A DNA stretch of 9,057 nt from an uncultured Rikenellaceae bacterium (GTDB taxonomy: Bacteria; Bacteroidota; Bacteroidia; Bacteroidales; Rikenellaceae), in assembly GCA_947074135.1 (NCBI GenBank), contig CAMTOL010000081.1, positions 1-9,057 on the forward strand. Reading direction: 5' to 3'. Of the stretch, positions 1-7,100 are shown piece by piece. A program made the position numbers and the translations under genes. The notes under the pieces are model-generated. The model made no database searches and was not told where the DNA came from. It worked only from the letters and a program-made list of their open reading frames with translations. The number at the start of each line of letters is the position of its first letter. The first letter of the stretch is position 1.

Positions 1-2
1 AT

Positions 3-140
3 TCAAAAATACAAAACAAACCACCAAGAATCCGAAAACGTAACGTTTAGAGAACTATTACTACACGATAAAAAAGCAATGAAGAGCAAACAAAATACAA
101 AAAATGTTGATAAGCTGCGTAATGTCGATTGATTTCTCAT
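3..140 (-). CDS. Small lipoprotein-like ORF (45 aa), possibly a truncated or disrupted gene
   Basis: Read by hand on the minus strand, an ATG at 140-138 opens a 45-codon frame that ends in TGA at 5-3. The N-terminus looks like a lipoprotein signal peptide: Arg2 and Arg8, a hydrophobic run at about residues 13-24 (FFVFCLLFIAFL), then Ser25-Cys26 followed by SNSS. Phe at -3 of the lipobox is not ideal. Only about 20 residues would remain after the lipidated Cys, ending in a Trp/Phe-rich tail, so this is either a very small lipoprotein or the start of a larger one cut by a frameshift near the window edge. A minus-strand TAnnTTTG box lies 23 nt upstream of the start. The product is not recognised. 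A chance ORF in AT-rich DNA is possible. Confidence 0.3.
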   Translation of the reverse strand: MRNQSTLRSLSTFFVFCLLFIAFLSCSNSSLNVTFSDSWWFVLYF

Positions 141-157
141 AATAATGTGTAAATTTG
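128..157 (+). promoter_or_regulatory. Candidate Bacteroidota promoter for ridA
   Basis: TAAATTTG at 150-157 fits the Bacteroides -7 consensus TAnnTTTG. ATTG at 128-131, 18 nt upstream, is a 3-of-4 match to the -33 element TTTG. Transcription would start near 164 and leave a leader of about 105 nt before ridA at 271. It is the best consensus match I found on this strand in the upstream region. The promoter is inferred from the sequence alone. Confidence 0.35.
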
Positions 158-163
158 TGGTTT

Positions 164-171
164 CAAAGGTA
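164..171 (-). promoter_or_regulatory. Minus-strand -7 box facing the ridA promoter
   Basis: CAAAGGTA on the + strand reads TACCTTTG on the minus strand, a full match to TAnnTTTG. It would place a leftward start near 157, about 17 nt before the minus-strand ORF. No TTTG is visible at the expected -33 distance, so the match is only partial. With the + strand box at 150-157 it forms an inverted pair separated by 6 nt. Confidence 0.25.
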
Positions 172-205
172 ATGCTTTTTTACAGAGTTTAGTGGAAAAA
201 TTAAC

Positions 206-222
206 ATATCTAAAGTAGATAT
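206..222. promoter_or_regulatory. Perfect 7-bp inverted repeat upstream of ridA (possible operator or leader hairpin)
   Basis: ATATCTA at 206-212 and TAGATAT at 216-222 are exact reverse complements with an AAG spacer. The repeat lies 48 nt before the ridA start and inside the leader predicted from the 128-157 promoter. The size and spacing suit a dimeric repressor site, but the arms are AT-rich and could have arisen by chance. Confidence 0.3.
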
Positions 223-270
223 TAATTAAACCGCATACTATTAAGCAATTAAATAAAATTAACTAATTAT

Positions 271-645
271 ATGAAACGAGTAATTAATTCAAAAAATGCA
301 CCTGCTGCAGTTGGTCCATATTCTCAAGCTGTCGAAGCTGGTGGAACACTTTATATTTCAGGTCAACTGCCTGTAAATCCTGTATCAAATAGTGTGCCTC
401 AGAGTATAGAGGAACAAACCGCTCAATCACTGGCAAATGTCGAAGCAATACTTACCGAGGCGGGATATTCAAAGTCTGATGTTGTTAAATCTACTGTTCT
501 GCTCTCATCAATGGATGATTTTGCTGCAATGAATGGCGTTTATGCTAGCTTTTATGGCGAACCATTTCCCGCAAGAGTATGTTATCAAGTGGCTAAGCTA
601 CCTCTTGGTGTTAAGGTAGAGATTGAAACTATTGCAGTAAAATAA
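271..645 (+). CDS. ridA: RidA family reactive imine/enamine deaminase
   Basis: This 124-residue protein has the usual length of a RidA (YjgF/YER057c/UK114) protein. The family forms cytosolic trimers that hydrolyse 2-aminoacrylate and related enamines/imines, released by PLP enzymes such as threonine dehydratase, to 2-oxoacids and ammonia. Visible family features are VGPYSQAV near the N-terminus (Tyr17), SGQLP at 30-34, and the C-terminal block ARVCYQVAKLP with Arg102 and Cys104, followed by Glu118 in VEIETIAV. Arg102 corresponds to the arginine that binds the substrate carboxylate, which argues for real deaminase activity rather than one of the Arg-less Rid subfamilies. The ATG at 271 follows an A/T-rich leader and gives a normal N-terminus. 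It is the first gene of the rightward cluster, with cdsA 39 nt downstream beyond a hairpin. No PLP-enzyme gene is adjacent. Confidence 0.93.
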   Translation: MKRVINSKNAPAAVGPYSQAVEAGGTLYISGQLPVNPVSNSVPQSIEEQTAQSLANVEAILTEAGYSKSDVVKSTVLLSSMDDFAAMNGVYASFYGEPFPARVCYQVAKLPLGVKVEIETIAVK

Positions 646-651
646 TCCCGA

Positions 652-676
652 AGAGTTAACTTTAAAATTTAACTCT
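652..676 (+). terminator. Hairpin between ridA and cdsA (weak terminator or processing site)
   Basis: AGAGTTAA at 652-659 and TTAACTCT at 669-676 form a perfect 8-bp stem with a 9-nt loop. It starts 7 nt after the ridA stop and ends 8 nt before the cdsA ATG. There is no U-tract after it and the stem is AT-rich, so strong intrinsic termination is unlikely. It may tune read-through, protect the ridA mRNA 3' end, or sit over the cdsA initiation region. Confidence 0.35.
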
Positions 677-684
677 ATCAAATA

Positions 685-1362
685 ATGAAAAATCTAATCA
701 TTCGTACCATATCGGGAATACTTATGGTGTGGCTGATGCTCGAAGCTACAGCATCACAAAATGTGTGGTACTATGTACTTTGGGTGGGAGTTGCCGTTAT
801 GAGTTTAGGCGAAGTTTTTGTGCTATTGTTCAAAAATAAGATTACCAACAAGGCTGTATGGGCTATAGGAGCAACACTCTATATAGCTCTAGCTGCCACA
901 GTATTATGCATGTTAAAACCACACTGGGAGTTTGTAGTTATGTTGCTTACTATTGTTTGGAGTAACGATGTTGGGGCCTACCTAGTCGGAATGTCAATAG
1001 GCAAGCACAAAATGGCACCTAAAATTTCGCCCAAGAAGTCTTGGGAGGGATTCTTCGGTGGTCTATTTTTTGCAGTTCTAGTTGCGCTGCTATGGTGGTG
1101 GTTATATTTTTCGCCACGAGATTTATTTGGCGATTCAACCTCAGTATCTATTTTCGGTTGGACGTTAATGGGACTTGTAATTGCGATTGGGTCAGTTTTA
1201 GGCGATTTGTTAGAGAGTTACTTTAAACGAAAGCTCTCAGTAAAAGATAGTAGTAAACTTATTCCAGGTCACGGCGGTTTTTTAGATCGTTTCGATGCGC
1301 TTTTTATGGCAGTACCGCTTTTTTGGCTCTGCCTTTGGATATTAAATATAATTTCATTTTAA
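685..1362 (+). CDS. cdsA: Phosphatidate cytidylyltransferase (CDP-diacylglycerol synthase), short form
   Basis: CdsA is an inner-membrane enzyme that makes CDP-diacylglycerol from phosphatidate and CTP, the branch point for phospholipid synthesis. The C-terminal signature is intact at residues 178-204: SYFKRK, Lys187-Asp188, HGG at 196-198, then Asp201 and Asp204. The preceding catalytic segment is also present, with Asp95 in SNDVGAYLVG, ISPKKSWEGFFGG at 114-126 and Gly173-Asp174. Hydrophobic segments lie at about 8-22, 28-48, 58-76, 82-102, 123-142, 158-175 and 205-222. At 225 aa it is shorter than the usual roughly 260-290, and the missing part is in the N-terminal membrane region, not the catalytic core. 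The ATG at 685 gives a typical MKNLIIRTISG start. The psd start follows after only 3 nt, so the two are very likely co-transcribed and make successive phospholipid precursors. Confidence 0.93.
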   Translation: MKNLIIRTISGILMVWLMLEATASQNVWYYVLWVGVAVMSLGEVFVLLFKNKITNKAVWAIGATLYIALAATVLCMLKPHWEFVVMLLTIVWSNDVGAYLVGMSIGKHKMAPKISPKKSWEGFFGGLFFAVLVALLWWWLYFSPRDLFGDSTSVSIFGWTLMGLVIAIGSVLGDLLESYFKRKLSVKDSSKLIPGHGGFLDRFDALFMAVPLFWLCLWILNIISF

Positions 1363-1365
1363 AAT

Positions 1366-2016
1366 ATGCGAATTCATAAAGAGGGCTACAATATAATAGC
1401 CACAGTATCAACATTCTTTATCTGTATTACAGTTGCTTCATTCTTTTTGGCAACGTGGTTGGGGTATATTCTGACAGTTGTATCATTGCTGTTAATTGCA
1501 TTTGTATTGCGATTTTTCAGAGTGCCAAGTCGTGTGATGCCTCAAAAAAGCGATAAGGTTATATACTCTCCTGCCGATGGCGAGATAGTTGCAATTGAAG
1601 AGGTTGTAGAGGGCGAGTACCTTAATGGCAAAGCACTCAAAGTGTCGGTTTTTATGTCGGTATGGAATGTTCATATAAACTGGCTTCCAGTTAGCGGAAA
1701 GGTGCTATATTTCAAACATCACCCCGGAAAATATCTAGTAGCTTGGGCTGAAAAAAGCTCTGAAATAAATGAACGTACAACAACAGTTGTCGATACTGGA
1801 AAACACGTGGTATTGTTCCGTCAAATAGCAGGATTTGTAGCGCGTCGTATTGTTAACCGAACACAGATTGGACAGAGGGTCGAACAGTGTACTGAGTGTG
1901 GCTTTATTAAATTTGGTTCGAGAATGGATATTTATCTTCCTATTGGCAGCGAGGTTGCGGTTAAAATAGGCGAAAAGGTTACAGGCACTCAAACTATTTT
2001 AGCCTACCTTAAATAG
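1366..2016 (+). CDS. psd: Phosphatidylserine decarboxylase proenzyme, short form
   Basis: Psd converts phosphatidylserine to phosphatidylethanolamine at the inner membrane, using a pyruvoyl group made by self-cleavage. The cleavage motif reads FGSRMD, with cleavage expected between Gly184 and Ser185. This gives a large beta chain and a 32-residue alpha chain whose Ser185 becomes the pyruvoyl group. The other expected catalytic residues are seen: Asp71 in YSPADGE and His103 in WNVHINWLP. KHHPGKY (117-123) and the EINERT motif are also typical. Two N-terminal membrane segments cover about residues 8-50. The 216-aa length and the FGSR motif match the short Psd class of Bacteroidota and alphaproteobacteria rather than the longer LGST-type enzyme of E. 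coli. Decarboxylation of an archaetidylserine-like lipid is a less likely alternative. The gene starts 3 nt after cdsA and ends with TAG directly followed by TGA. The phosphatidylserine synthase that would link it to CdsA is not in the window. Confidence 0.94.
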   Translation: MRIHKEGYNIIATVSTFFICITVASFFLATWLGYILTVVSLLLIAFVLRFFRVPSRVMPQKSDKVIYSPADGEIVAIEEVVEGEYLNGKALKVSVFMSVWNVHINWLPVSGKVLYFKHHPGKYLVAWAEKSSEINERTTTVVDTGKHVVLFRQIAGFVARRIVNRTQIGQRVEQCTECGFIKFGSRMDIYLPIGSEVAVKIGEKVTGTQTILAYLK

Positions 2017-2017
2017 T

Positions 2018-2054
2018 GACTGTCGCAAGAAACAATTGCCTATTGCGACTTGTC
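2018..2054 (+). terminator. Hairpin just downstream of psd
   Basis: GTCGCAA at 2022-2028 pairs exactly with TTGCGAC at 2043-2049 around a 14-nt loop. The stem can be extended by GAC 2018-2020 with GTC 2052-2054 across a small internal loop. It begins right after the psd stop codon. No T-run follows, so termination may be weak. It overlaps an in-frame TTG at 2050, which argues against that TTG being the start of the next gene. Confidence 0.4.
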
Positions 2055-2084
2055 GTTTAGTGAAAAATTTATAGAAAAAAATAT

Positions 2085-2105
2085 CAATTGTCAATTGCCA
2101 ATTGA
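2085..2105 (+). repeat. Three tandem 7-bp CAATTGN repeats
   Basis: Three consecutive heptamers CAATTG followed by T, C and A occupy 2085-2105. They end 4 nt before the ATG of the membrane protein gene. The first 11 bases recur at 4089-4099 upstream of the RND gene. An octamer from this array (CAATTGCC, 2092-2099) also occurs at 2033-2040 in the loop of the psd hairpin. Confidence 0.7.
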
Positions 2106-2109
2106 AAGA

Positions 2110-3207
2110 ATGGAGTTTGCAGCAAAATATAAATGGTTAGTAGCTACGGCTGGGTTGCTCGTGGTCTGTTTCTTGGTGTGGTATTTTCATATCATTGTCT
2201 TTTATATACTTACTGCTGCGGTACTCTCGCTTCTGGGTAAACCGATTGTAACTCTAGTTGAGAGAATTAAAATCAACAAATGGACGCCTCCACGTTGGCT
2301 CGCCGCTCTGATTGCACTGCTGACTCTTTTGTTCGTTATTTTGGGACTAGGATGGTTGTTGGTGCCGTTGATTATTGAAAAAATCCACTTCTTTGCGCTC
2401 TTCGACCCTGCCGAATTAAATGAAATAATTCAAGCTCCTGCAGTTGAATTTGAGCAGTGGGTCAATAAAACATTCCCGCTATCTAACTTCTCGATTAAAG
2501 ATGTAATAATGGATAAAATTGCGCCTCTCTTTAACAGTGGAGTGCTCAAAAATGCTGTTACCGGGGTTACAACATTTATTGTTGACTCTTTTATTGCGAT
2601 GTTCTCTATATCGTTTGTTACATTCTTCTTTCTCAAGGAGGATAAGTTATTTGACGAAGGTGTAGTTACTCTATTTCCCAAACGTTATGAGAATAATATA
2701 CGTAGAGCAATGTCGTCGTCGATTAATCTGTTAGTTCGATATTTTATCGGTATTTTAATTGAGAGTATTATAAAGTTTCTAGTCGTTGGTTTTTCGTTAT
2801 ATTTCTTGGGAATGGAACTCTCGACAGCACTACTAATTGGAATGGTGACAGCTGTTCTTAACGTCATACCATACATTGGTCCATTGGTGGGAGGTGTTTT
2901 TGCCTTTATTATCGCAGCTATGTCCCCATCAATTGCAGGAGTTACCATTGGAGAGTTGATTTTTGAGATTACCGTTGTGTTGGTTGTGTTCCAACTAATC
3001 GACAATATTATCTTACAGCCATATATCTACTCTAGTTCGGTGAAGGCTCACCCATTAGAGATTTTTATAGTTATTCTTATGGCTGGTTACATTGCAGGGG
3101 TTGTAGGAATGTTGTTGGCTATTCCTGCATATACAGTGCTACGTGTCTTTGCTAAAGAGTTCTTTGCAAATATGCGGGTAGTGCAGAAACTTCCAGAAAA
3201 ATTATAG
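2110..3207 (+). CDS. AI-2E/PerM (UPF0118) family inner-membrane transporter
   Basis: This is a polytopic membrane protein of the AI-2E transporter family, which includes AI-2 exporters (TqsA), Na+/H+ antiporters and many members of unknown substrate. Family signatures are VLNVIPYIGPLVGG (Asn251, Pro254) and, near the C-terminus, VFQLIDNIILQPYIYSSSVKAHPLEIF with His314-Pro315, then GVVGMLLAIPAY. Hydrophobic segments lie at roughly 8-45 (two), 63-88, 160-185, 205-228, 237-285, 290-305 and 317-350. A soluble stretch at about 89-160 fits the family layout. I place the start at ATG 2110 (365 aa). The frame stays open back to a TTG at 2050, but the 20 extra residues are hydrophilic and come from the psd hairpin and the heptamer repeat, and without them the protein begins as relatives do. 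No quorum-sensing gene is nearby, so the substrate is unknown. It ends in TAG at 3205-3207. Confidence 0.88.
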   Translation: MEFAAKYKWLVATAGLLVVCFLVWYFHIIVFYILTAAVLSLLGKPIVTLVERIKINKWTPPRWLAALIALLTLLFVILGLGWLLVPLIIEKIHFFALFDPAELNEIIQAPAVEFEQWVNKTFPLSNFSIKDVIMDKIAPLFNSGVLKNAVTGVTTFIVDSFIAMFSISFVTFFFLKEDKLFDEGVVTLFPKRYENNIRRAMSSSINLLVRYFIGILIESIIKFLVVGFSLYFLGMELSTALLIGMVTAVLNVIPYIGPLVGGVFAFIIAAMSPSIAGVTIGELIFEITVVLVVFQLIDNIILQPYIYSSSVKAHPLEIFIVILMAGYIAGVVGMLLAIPAYTVLRVFAKEFFANMRVVQKLPEKL

Positions 3208-3239
3208 TTTGATTAATAATAAAATAAAAAAGACCTAAA

Positions 3240-4085
3240 ATGAATACTTCGGAATTACAATCAGTTGCAAAACAAGTACGTAGAGATATAATCAGAATGA
3301 CCTCTGGGGCTAAGTCTGGTCACCCAGGCGGGTCACTATCTTCGACCGATGTGGTTGTATCGCTCTTTTTCGATGTAATGAACATCGACCCTAAGAAATT
3401 TACTCGTAATGGTAAAGGCGAAGATGTTTTTTACCTTAGCAATGGTCATATTTCGCCATTATTGTATAGTGTACTTGCTCGTAGAGGTTATTTCGAAATT
3501 AGCGAGCTTGCGTCATTCCGCCAGTTGGGAAGTCGTTTGCAAGGTCACCCATCGCCAAGCTATAATCTACCTGGTGTACGTGTTGCGACTGGTTCATTGG
3601 GTCAAGGTATTTCGGTTGCCGCAGGTCACGCTGCAGCAAAAAAGATTGACGGCGATGACTCAATTGTTTTTGTGCTTACTGGCGACGGTGAGTTAGAAGA
3701 GGGTCAGGTGTGGGAGGCTACAGGATTTGCCGCAGCTCGTGGACTCGATAATTTTGTGGCAATTGTGGACTGGAACAACCAACAAATTGATGGTACTTGT
3801 GAAGATGTATTTGCACTTGGCGATTTGAAAGCTAAATTTGAAGCATTTGGTTGGAGTGCAGTTGAAGTTGACGGTCACGATATTGAAGCTGTTGCCACGA
3901 CTCTTAAAAAAGTTAAAGGTGAATTGTGCGGTTGCGGAAAACCAGTTGTGGTGCTTGCGAAAACTGTTATGGGTAAGGGTGTTGATTTTATGGAGGGTAC
4001 GAACGCCTACCACGGAAAGATTACCAACGAAGAGCAAACCGAGAAGGCTCTTAGCCAATTGGAACAAACGCTTGGCGACTACTAA
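3240..4085 (+). CDS. Transketolase, N-terminal (thiamine-diphosphate) subunit
   Basis: At 281 aa this covers only the first domain of transketolase, which moves two-carbon ketol units between sugar phosphates in the non-oxidative pentose phosphate pathway. Many prokaryotes make transketolase as two polypeptides, and this matches the N-terminal one. Seen in the sequence: His28 in SGHPGGSLS, His70 in NGH, His103 in GHPSP, the diphosphate/Mg motif starting GDGELEEGQVWEA (148-160) and ending at Asn180 in WNNQQIDGT, and AYHGKIT with His258. The protein ends at TAA 4083-4085, where split N-subunits normally end. The partner with the pyrimidine-binding and C-terminal domains usually follows directly, but here the next gene is an RND pump 89 nt away, so the C-subunit must be elsewhere or missing. 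The leader of 32 nt after the previous stop is A-rich and has no clear promoter. A related two-subunit thiamine enzyme acting on other sugars is possible. Confidence 0.9.
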   Translation: MNTSELQSVAKQVRRDIIRMTSGAKSGHPGGSLSSTDVVVSLFFDVMNIDPKKFTRNGKGEDVFYLSNGHISPLLYSVLARRGYFEISELASFRQLGSRLQGHPSPSYNLPGVRVATGSLGQGISVAAGHAAAKKIDGDDSIVFVLTGDGELEEGQVWEATGFAAARGLDNFVAIVDWNNQQIDGTCEDVFALGDLKAKFEAFGWSAVEVDGHDIEAVATTLKKVKGELCGCGKPVVVLAKTVMGKGVDFMEGTNAYHGKITNEEQTEKALSQLEQTLGDY

Positions 4086-4088
4086 TTG

Positions 4089-4144
4089 CAATTGTCAATG
4101 GTTAATTATTAACCAGCTATCACTGACAATTAATAATTGAAATT
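4089..4144 (+). repeat. Degenerate heptameric repeat tract upstream of the RND gene
   Basis: Starting 3 nt after the transketolase stop codon, this stretch can be read as eight consecutive 7-mers. Examples are CAATTGT (4089), CAATGGT (4096), TAATTAT (4103) and TAATAAT (4131). The units share an AAT core and repeat at 7 bp, not a multiple of 3. AATTGTCA at 4090-4097 and TGACAATT at 4124-4131 are exact inverted repeats that enclose the 4099-4115 hairpin, so the tract could extrude as a cruciform or fold in RNA. It resembles the tracts at 2085-2105 and 8738-8835. Confidence 0.55.
4099..4115. repeat. Perfect hairpin nested in the heptamer tract
   Basis: TGGTTAA at 4099-4105 and TTAACCA at 4109-4115 form a perfect 7-bp stem with a TTA loop. 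The larger inverted repeat 4090-4097/4124-4131 encloses it. It lies 14 nt after the transketolase stop. There is no following T-run, so a terminator role is uncertain. Confidence 0.5.
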
Positions 4145-4174
4145 CTTTACTTAAAACTCCTACTCCCACAAACT

Positions 4175-7100
4175 ATGGTTGAGAAATTCATAAACCGACC
4201 AGTTCTTTCAACTGTCCTATCGATAGTCATATCACTTCTTGGAGTATTAGGTATGGTATCATTGCCTATTACGCTTTTCCCAGAAATTGCTCCGCCAATG
4301 GTACTAGTTTCGACTAACTACCAAGGTGCGAGTGCGGAGGTTGTGCTCAAAAGCGTCAATGTGCCACTCGAAGAACAAATCAATGGAGTTGAGAATATGA
4401 CCTACATCTCCTCGACAGCAGCTAATAACGGTAGCGCGGAGATTAAAGTCTATTTTTCGTTGGGCACAAATGCCGATTTGGCTGCGGTTAACGTTCAGAA
4501 TCGTGTCTCGGCAGCAACTAGTAAACTTCCATCGGCTGTAACTCAGTATGGTATCTCGACGGAGAAATCACAGAACTCAATGCTGATGATGGTTGCTGTT
4601 TACTCCGACAACGAGGAGTTCGACGACACCTTTGTTGAGAACTATCTACGAATTAACATATATCCTCAAATTCAACGTGTTAAGGGGGTTGGTAGAGTGA
4701 GTATTTTTGGTTCTCGCGACTACTCGATGCGTGTATGGCTACATCCCGAACGCTTGGCGGCATATAACCTAGTACCATCTGACATCATCTCTGCAATCAA
4801 GGATCAAAATATAGAAGCAGCTCCTGGTAAATTTGGCGAGAACTCCGAACAAAGTCTTACCTATACAATTAGGTATAAAGGAAAGTTTACGGAACCGACT
4901 CAGTACGAAGATATTGTTATCAAAGCGCTCTCAGATGGGCGTATTCTAAGGCTCAAAGATGTGGCGACAGTCGAATTGGGCGCATTTAACTACTCGGTCA
5001 CTGCCGAATCTAAAGGGTACCCAGGAGCTGCGTTTTCGGTCTATCAAATGTCTGGAACGAATGCTAAACAGATTGTAAGCGACATTAAAGCAACTCTCGA
5101 AGAGGCTAGTAAATCGTTCCCAAAGGGGATAAAATATACAATCCCATACGACACTAATAAATTCCTAGATGCCTCGATTGACCAAGTAATCGAAACATTT
5201 ATAGAGGCGTTTATACTCGTTGTTATTGTGGTGTTTATCTTCTTGCAGAATTTCAAAACTACACTTATACCTTCCATTGCTGCCTTGGTGTCAATTATCG
5301 GCACATTCTTCTTTCTGATGCTCTTTGGATTTACACTTAATATATTAACGCTCTTTGCACTTGTACTTGCAATAGGTACTGTGGTTGACGATGCCATTGT
5401 CGTTGTCGAGTCGGTCTATTGTAAGCTGCACGAAGAGGGTTACACAAACACCAAAGAGGCGACAGTAGCTTCGATGCGCGAGATTACGGGTGCCGTTATC
5501 TCAACCACACTTGTAATGATTGCCGTTTTTATTCCGGTTACCTTTATGAGTGGACCAACTGGAGTGTTCTACAACCAGTTTGCAATTACAATGGCTGTGG
5601 CTATCTTTATCTCTGCCATCAATGCTCTTACGCTTAGTCCGGTGCTGTGTACAATACTGATAAAACCACCTAAAGATGGCGTAAAAAAGAGTATTACAGA
5701 GCGACTATTCACAGGTTTTAATACTGGTTTAGATTATCTAACAAAGAAATATGTCGGTAGTTTTAAGTTCTTGTTCAAACACAAAATAGTTCCACTCCTA
5801 GCCCTTATGTTCTTCGGCGGTATGCTGTTTTGGTTCCTTCAAACAACACCTACTGCATTTGTGCCAACCGAAGACCAAGGTGTTATCTTTGTCGATGTTT
5901 CGATGCCAGCAGGTTCGTCTAGCGAACGTACAACTGAGGTTATACGCGAGGTTGCTCGAATTGCAAATGAACTGGACGTAGTGCAGAATGACCTAATGGT
6001 TTCGGGAGTGTCGCTTGTTTCGGGAGTTAATGGACCTTCGTATGGTCTGCTCGTTCTTGCGCTCAAAGATTGGCAAGAACGCCCTGATACACTTACAAAA
6101 GATGTGATTGCAGAGCTGATGAAACGCACTGCGCATATTAAAGCAGGGACAGTTCAACTCTTCGTACCTCCAACTATATCAGGATTTTCGGTAACTGACG
6201 GCTTCGAGATGCAGCTTCAAGATAGGACAGGCGGTGAGTCTGACAAGTTCTATACGGTGATGAAAGGCTTCTTGAAGGAGCTTAACGAACAACCCGAAAT
6301 TAAATTTGCATACTCGTCGTTCAATGTTAACTTTCCTCAATATGAGTTTAAGGTCAACTCCGATAAGTGTAAACAATTAGGTGTTCAGGTTAGTGATGTT
6401 TTCAACACCCTTCAGATCTATTTCGGTTCGGCACAAGCGTCAGACTTCAATAGGTTCTCTAAATATTACCGTGTAATGGTGCAGAGTAGCCCCGAACAGC
6501 GTTCCGATCTAGAATCGCTCTCTACGATTATGGTTCGCAACGATAAGGGTGAAATGGTGCCAATTACCACCTTTGTTGAGTTCGATAGAGTTTATGGCCC
6601 AGAGTCAGTGGCAAGGTTCAACCTATTCAACTCGGCAACAATTAATGGTTCTGCTGCAGATGGATACTCTTCAAGTGATGCTATTGCTGCAATGCAGAGA
6701 GTTGCCGCAGATGTGCTTCCTCAAGAGTATAGCTACGAATTCTCTGGTATGACTCGCGAAGAGATGGCATCGAGCGGTCAGAGCGCCTTCATATTCCTAC
6801 TCTCGTTCATATTTGTTTACTTGATACTTTCGGCGCAGTACGAGAGCTATATTATGCCTTGGGCGGTGATGCTTTCGCTAGTTTGCGGTATGTTTGGAGT
6901 TTATTGGTTTGTAAATATGGCTGGAATAGATAACAATATTTATGTGCAGGTTGCACTTATTATGTTGATTGGGCTTTTGGCCAAAAATGGTATCCTTATC
7001 GTTGAGTTTGCACTTCAGCGTCGCGAACAGGGACACTCGATTGCTGAAGCAGCTCGTGAAGCTGCCAAAGTGCGTCTTCGTCCGCTGCTTATGACATCGT

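Noticed and set aside
652..676. ridA-cdsA hairpin as a strong intrinsic terminator
   Set aside because: The stem is AT-rich and no U-run follows, so it is listed only as a weak terminator or processing site.
2050..2109. A TTG start at 2050 that would add 20 residues to the PerM-family protein
   Set aside because: The extra segment overlaps the psd hairpin and the CAATTG repeat, is hydrophilic and unlike family N-termini. ATG 2110 gives a normal start.
2050..3207. Calling the AI-2E family protein a quorum-sensing exporter
   Set aside because: Family membership does not fix the substrate, and there is no luxS or related gene in the window.
3838..4140. A + strand frame overlapping the end of the transketolase subunit and running into the spacer
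   Set aside because: It is out of frame with the conserved protein, Lys/Leu-rich with no domain, and ends in the repeat tract. It is not the missing C-subunit.
5839..6129. Minus-strand open frame inside the RND gene
   Set aside because: It lies wholly within a strongly conserved + strand gene, its translation is low-complexity Ser/Thr-rich, and no separate promoter is visible. It is a frame shadow.
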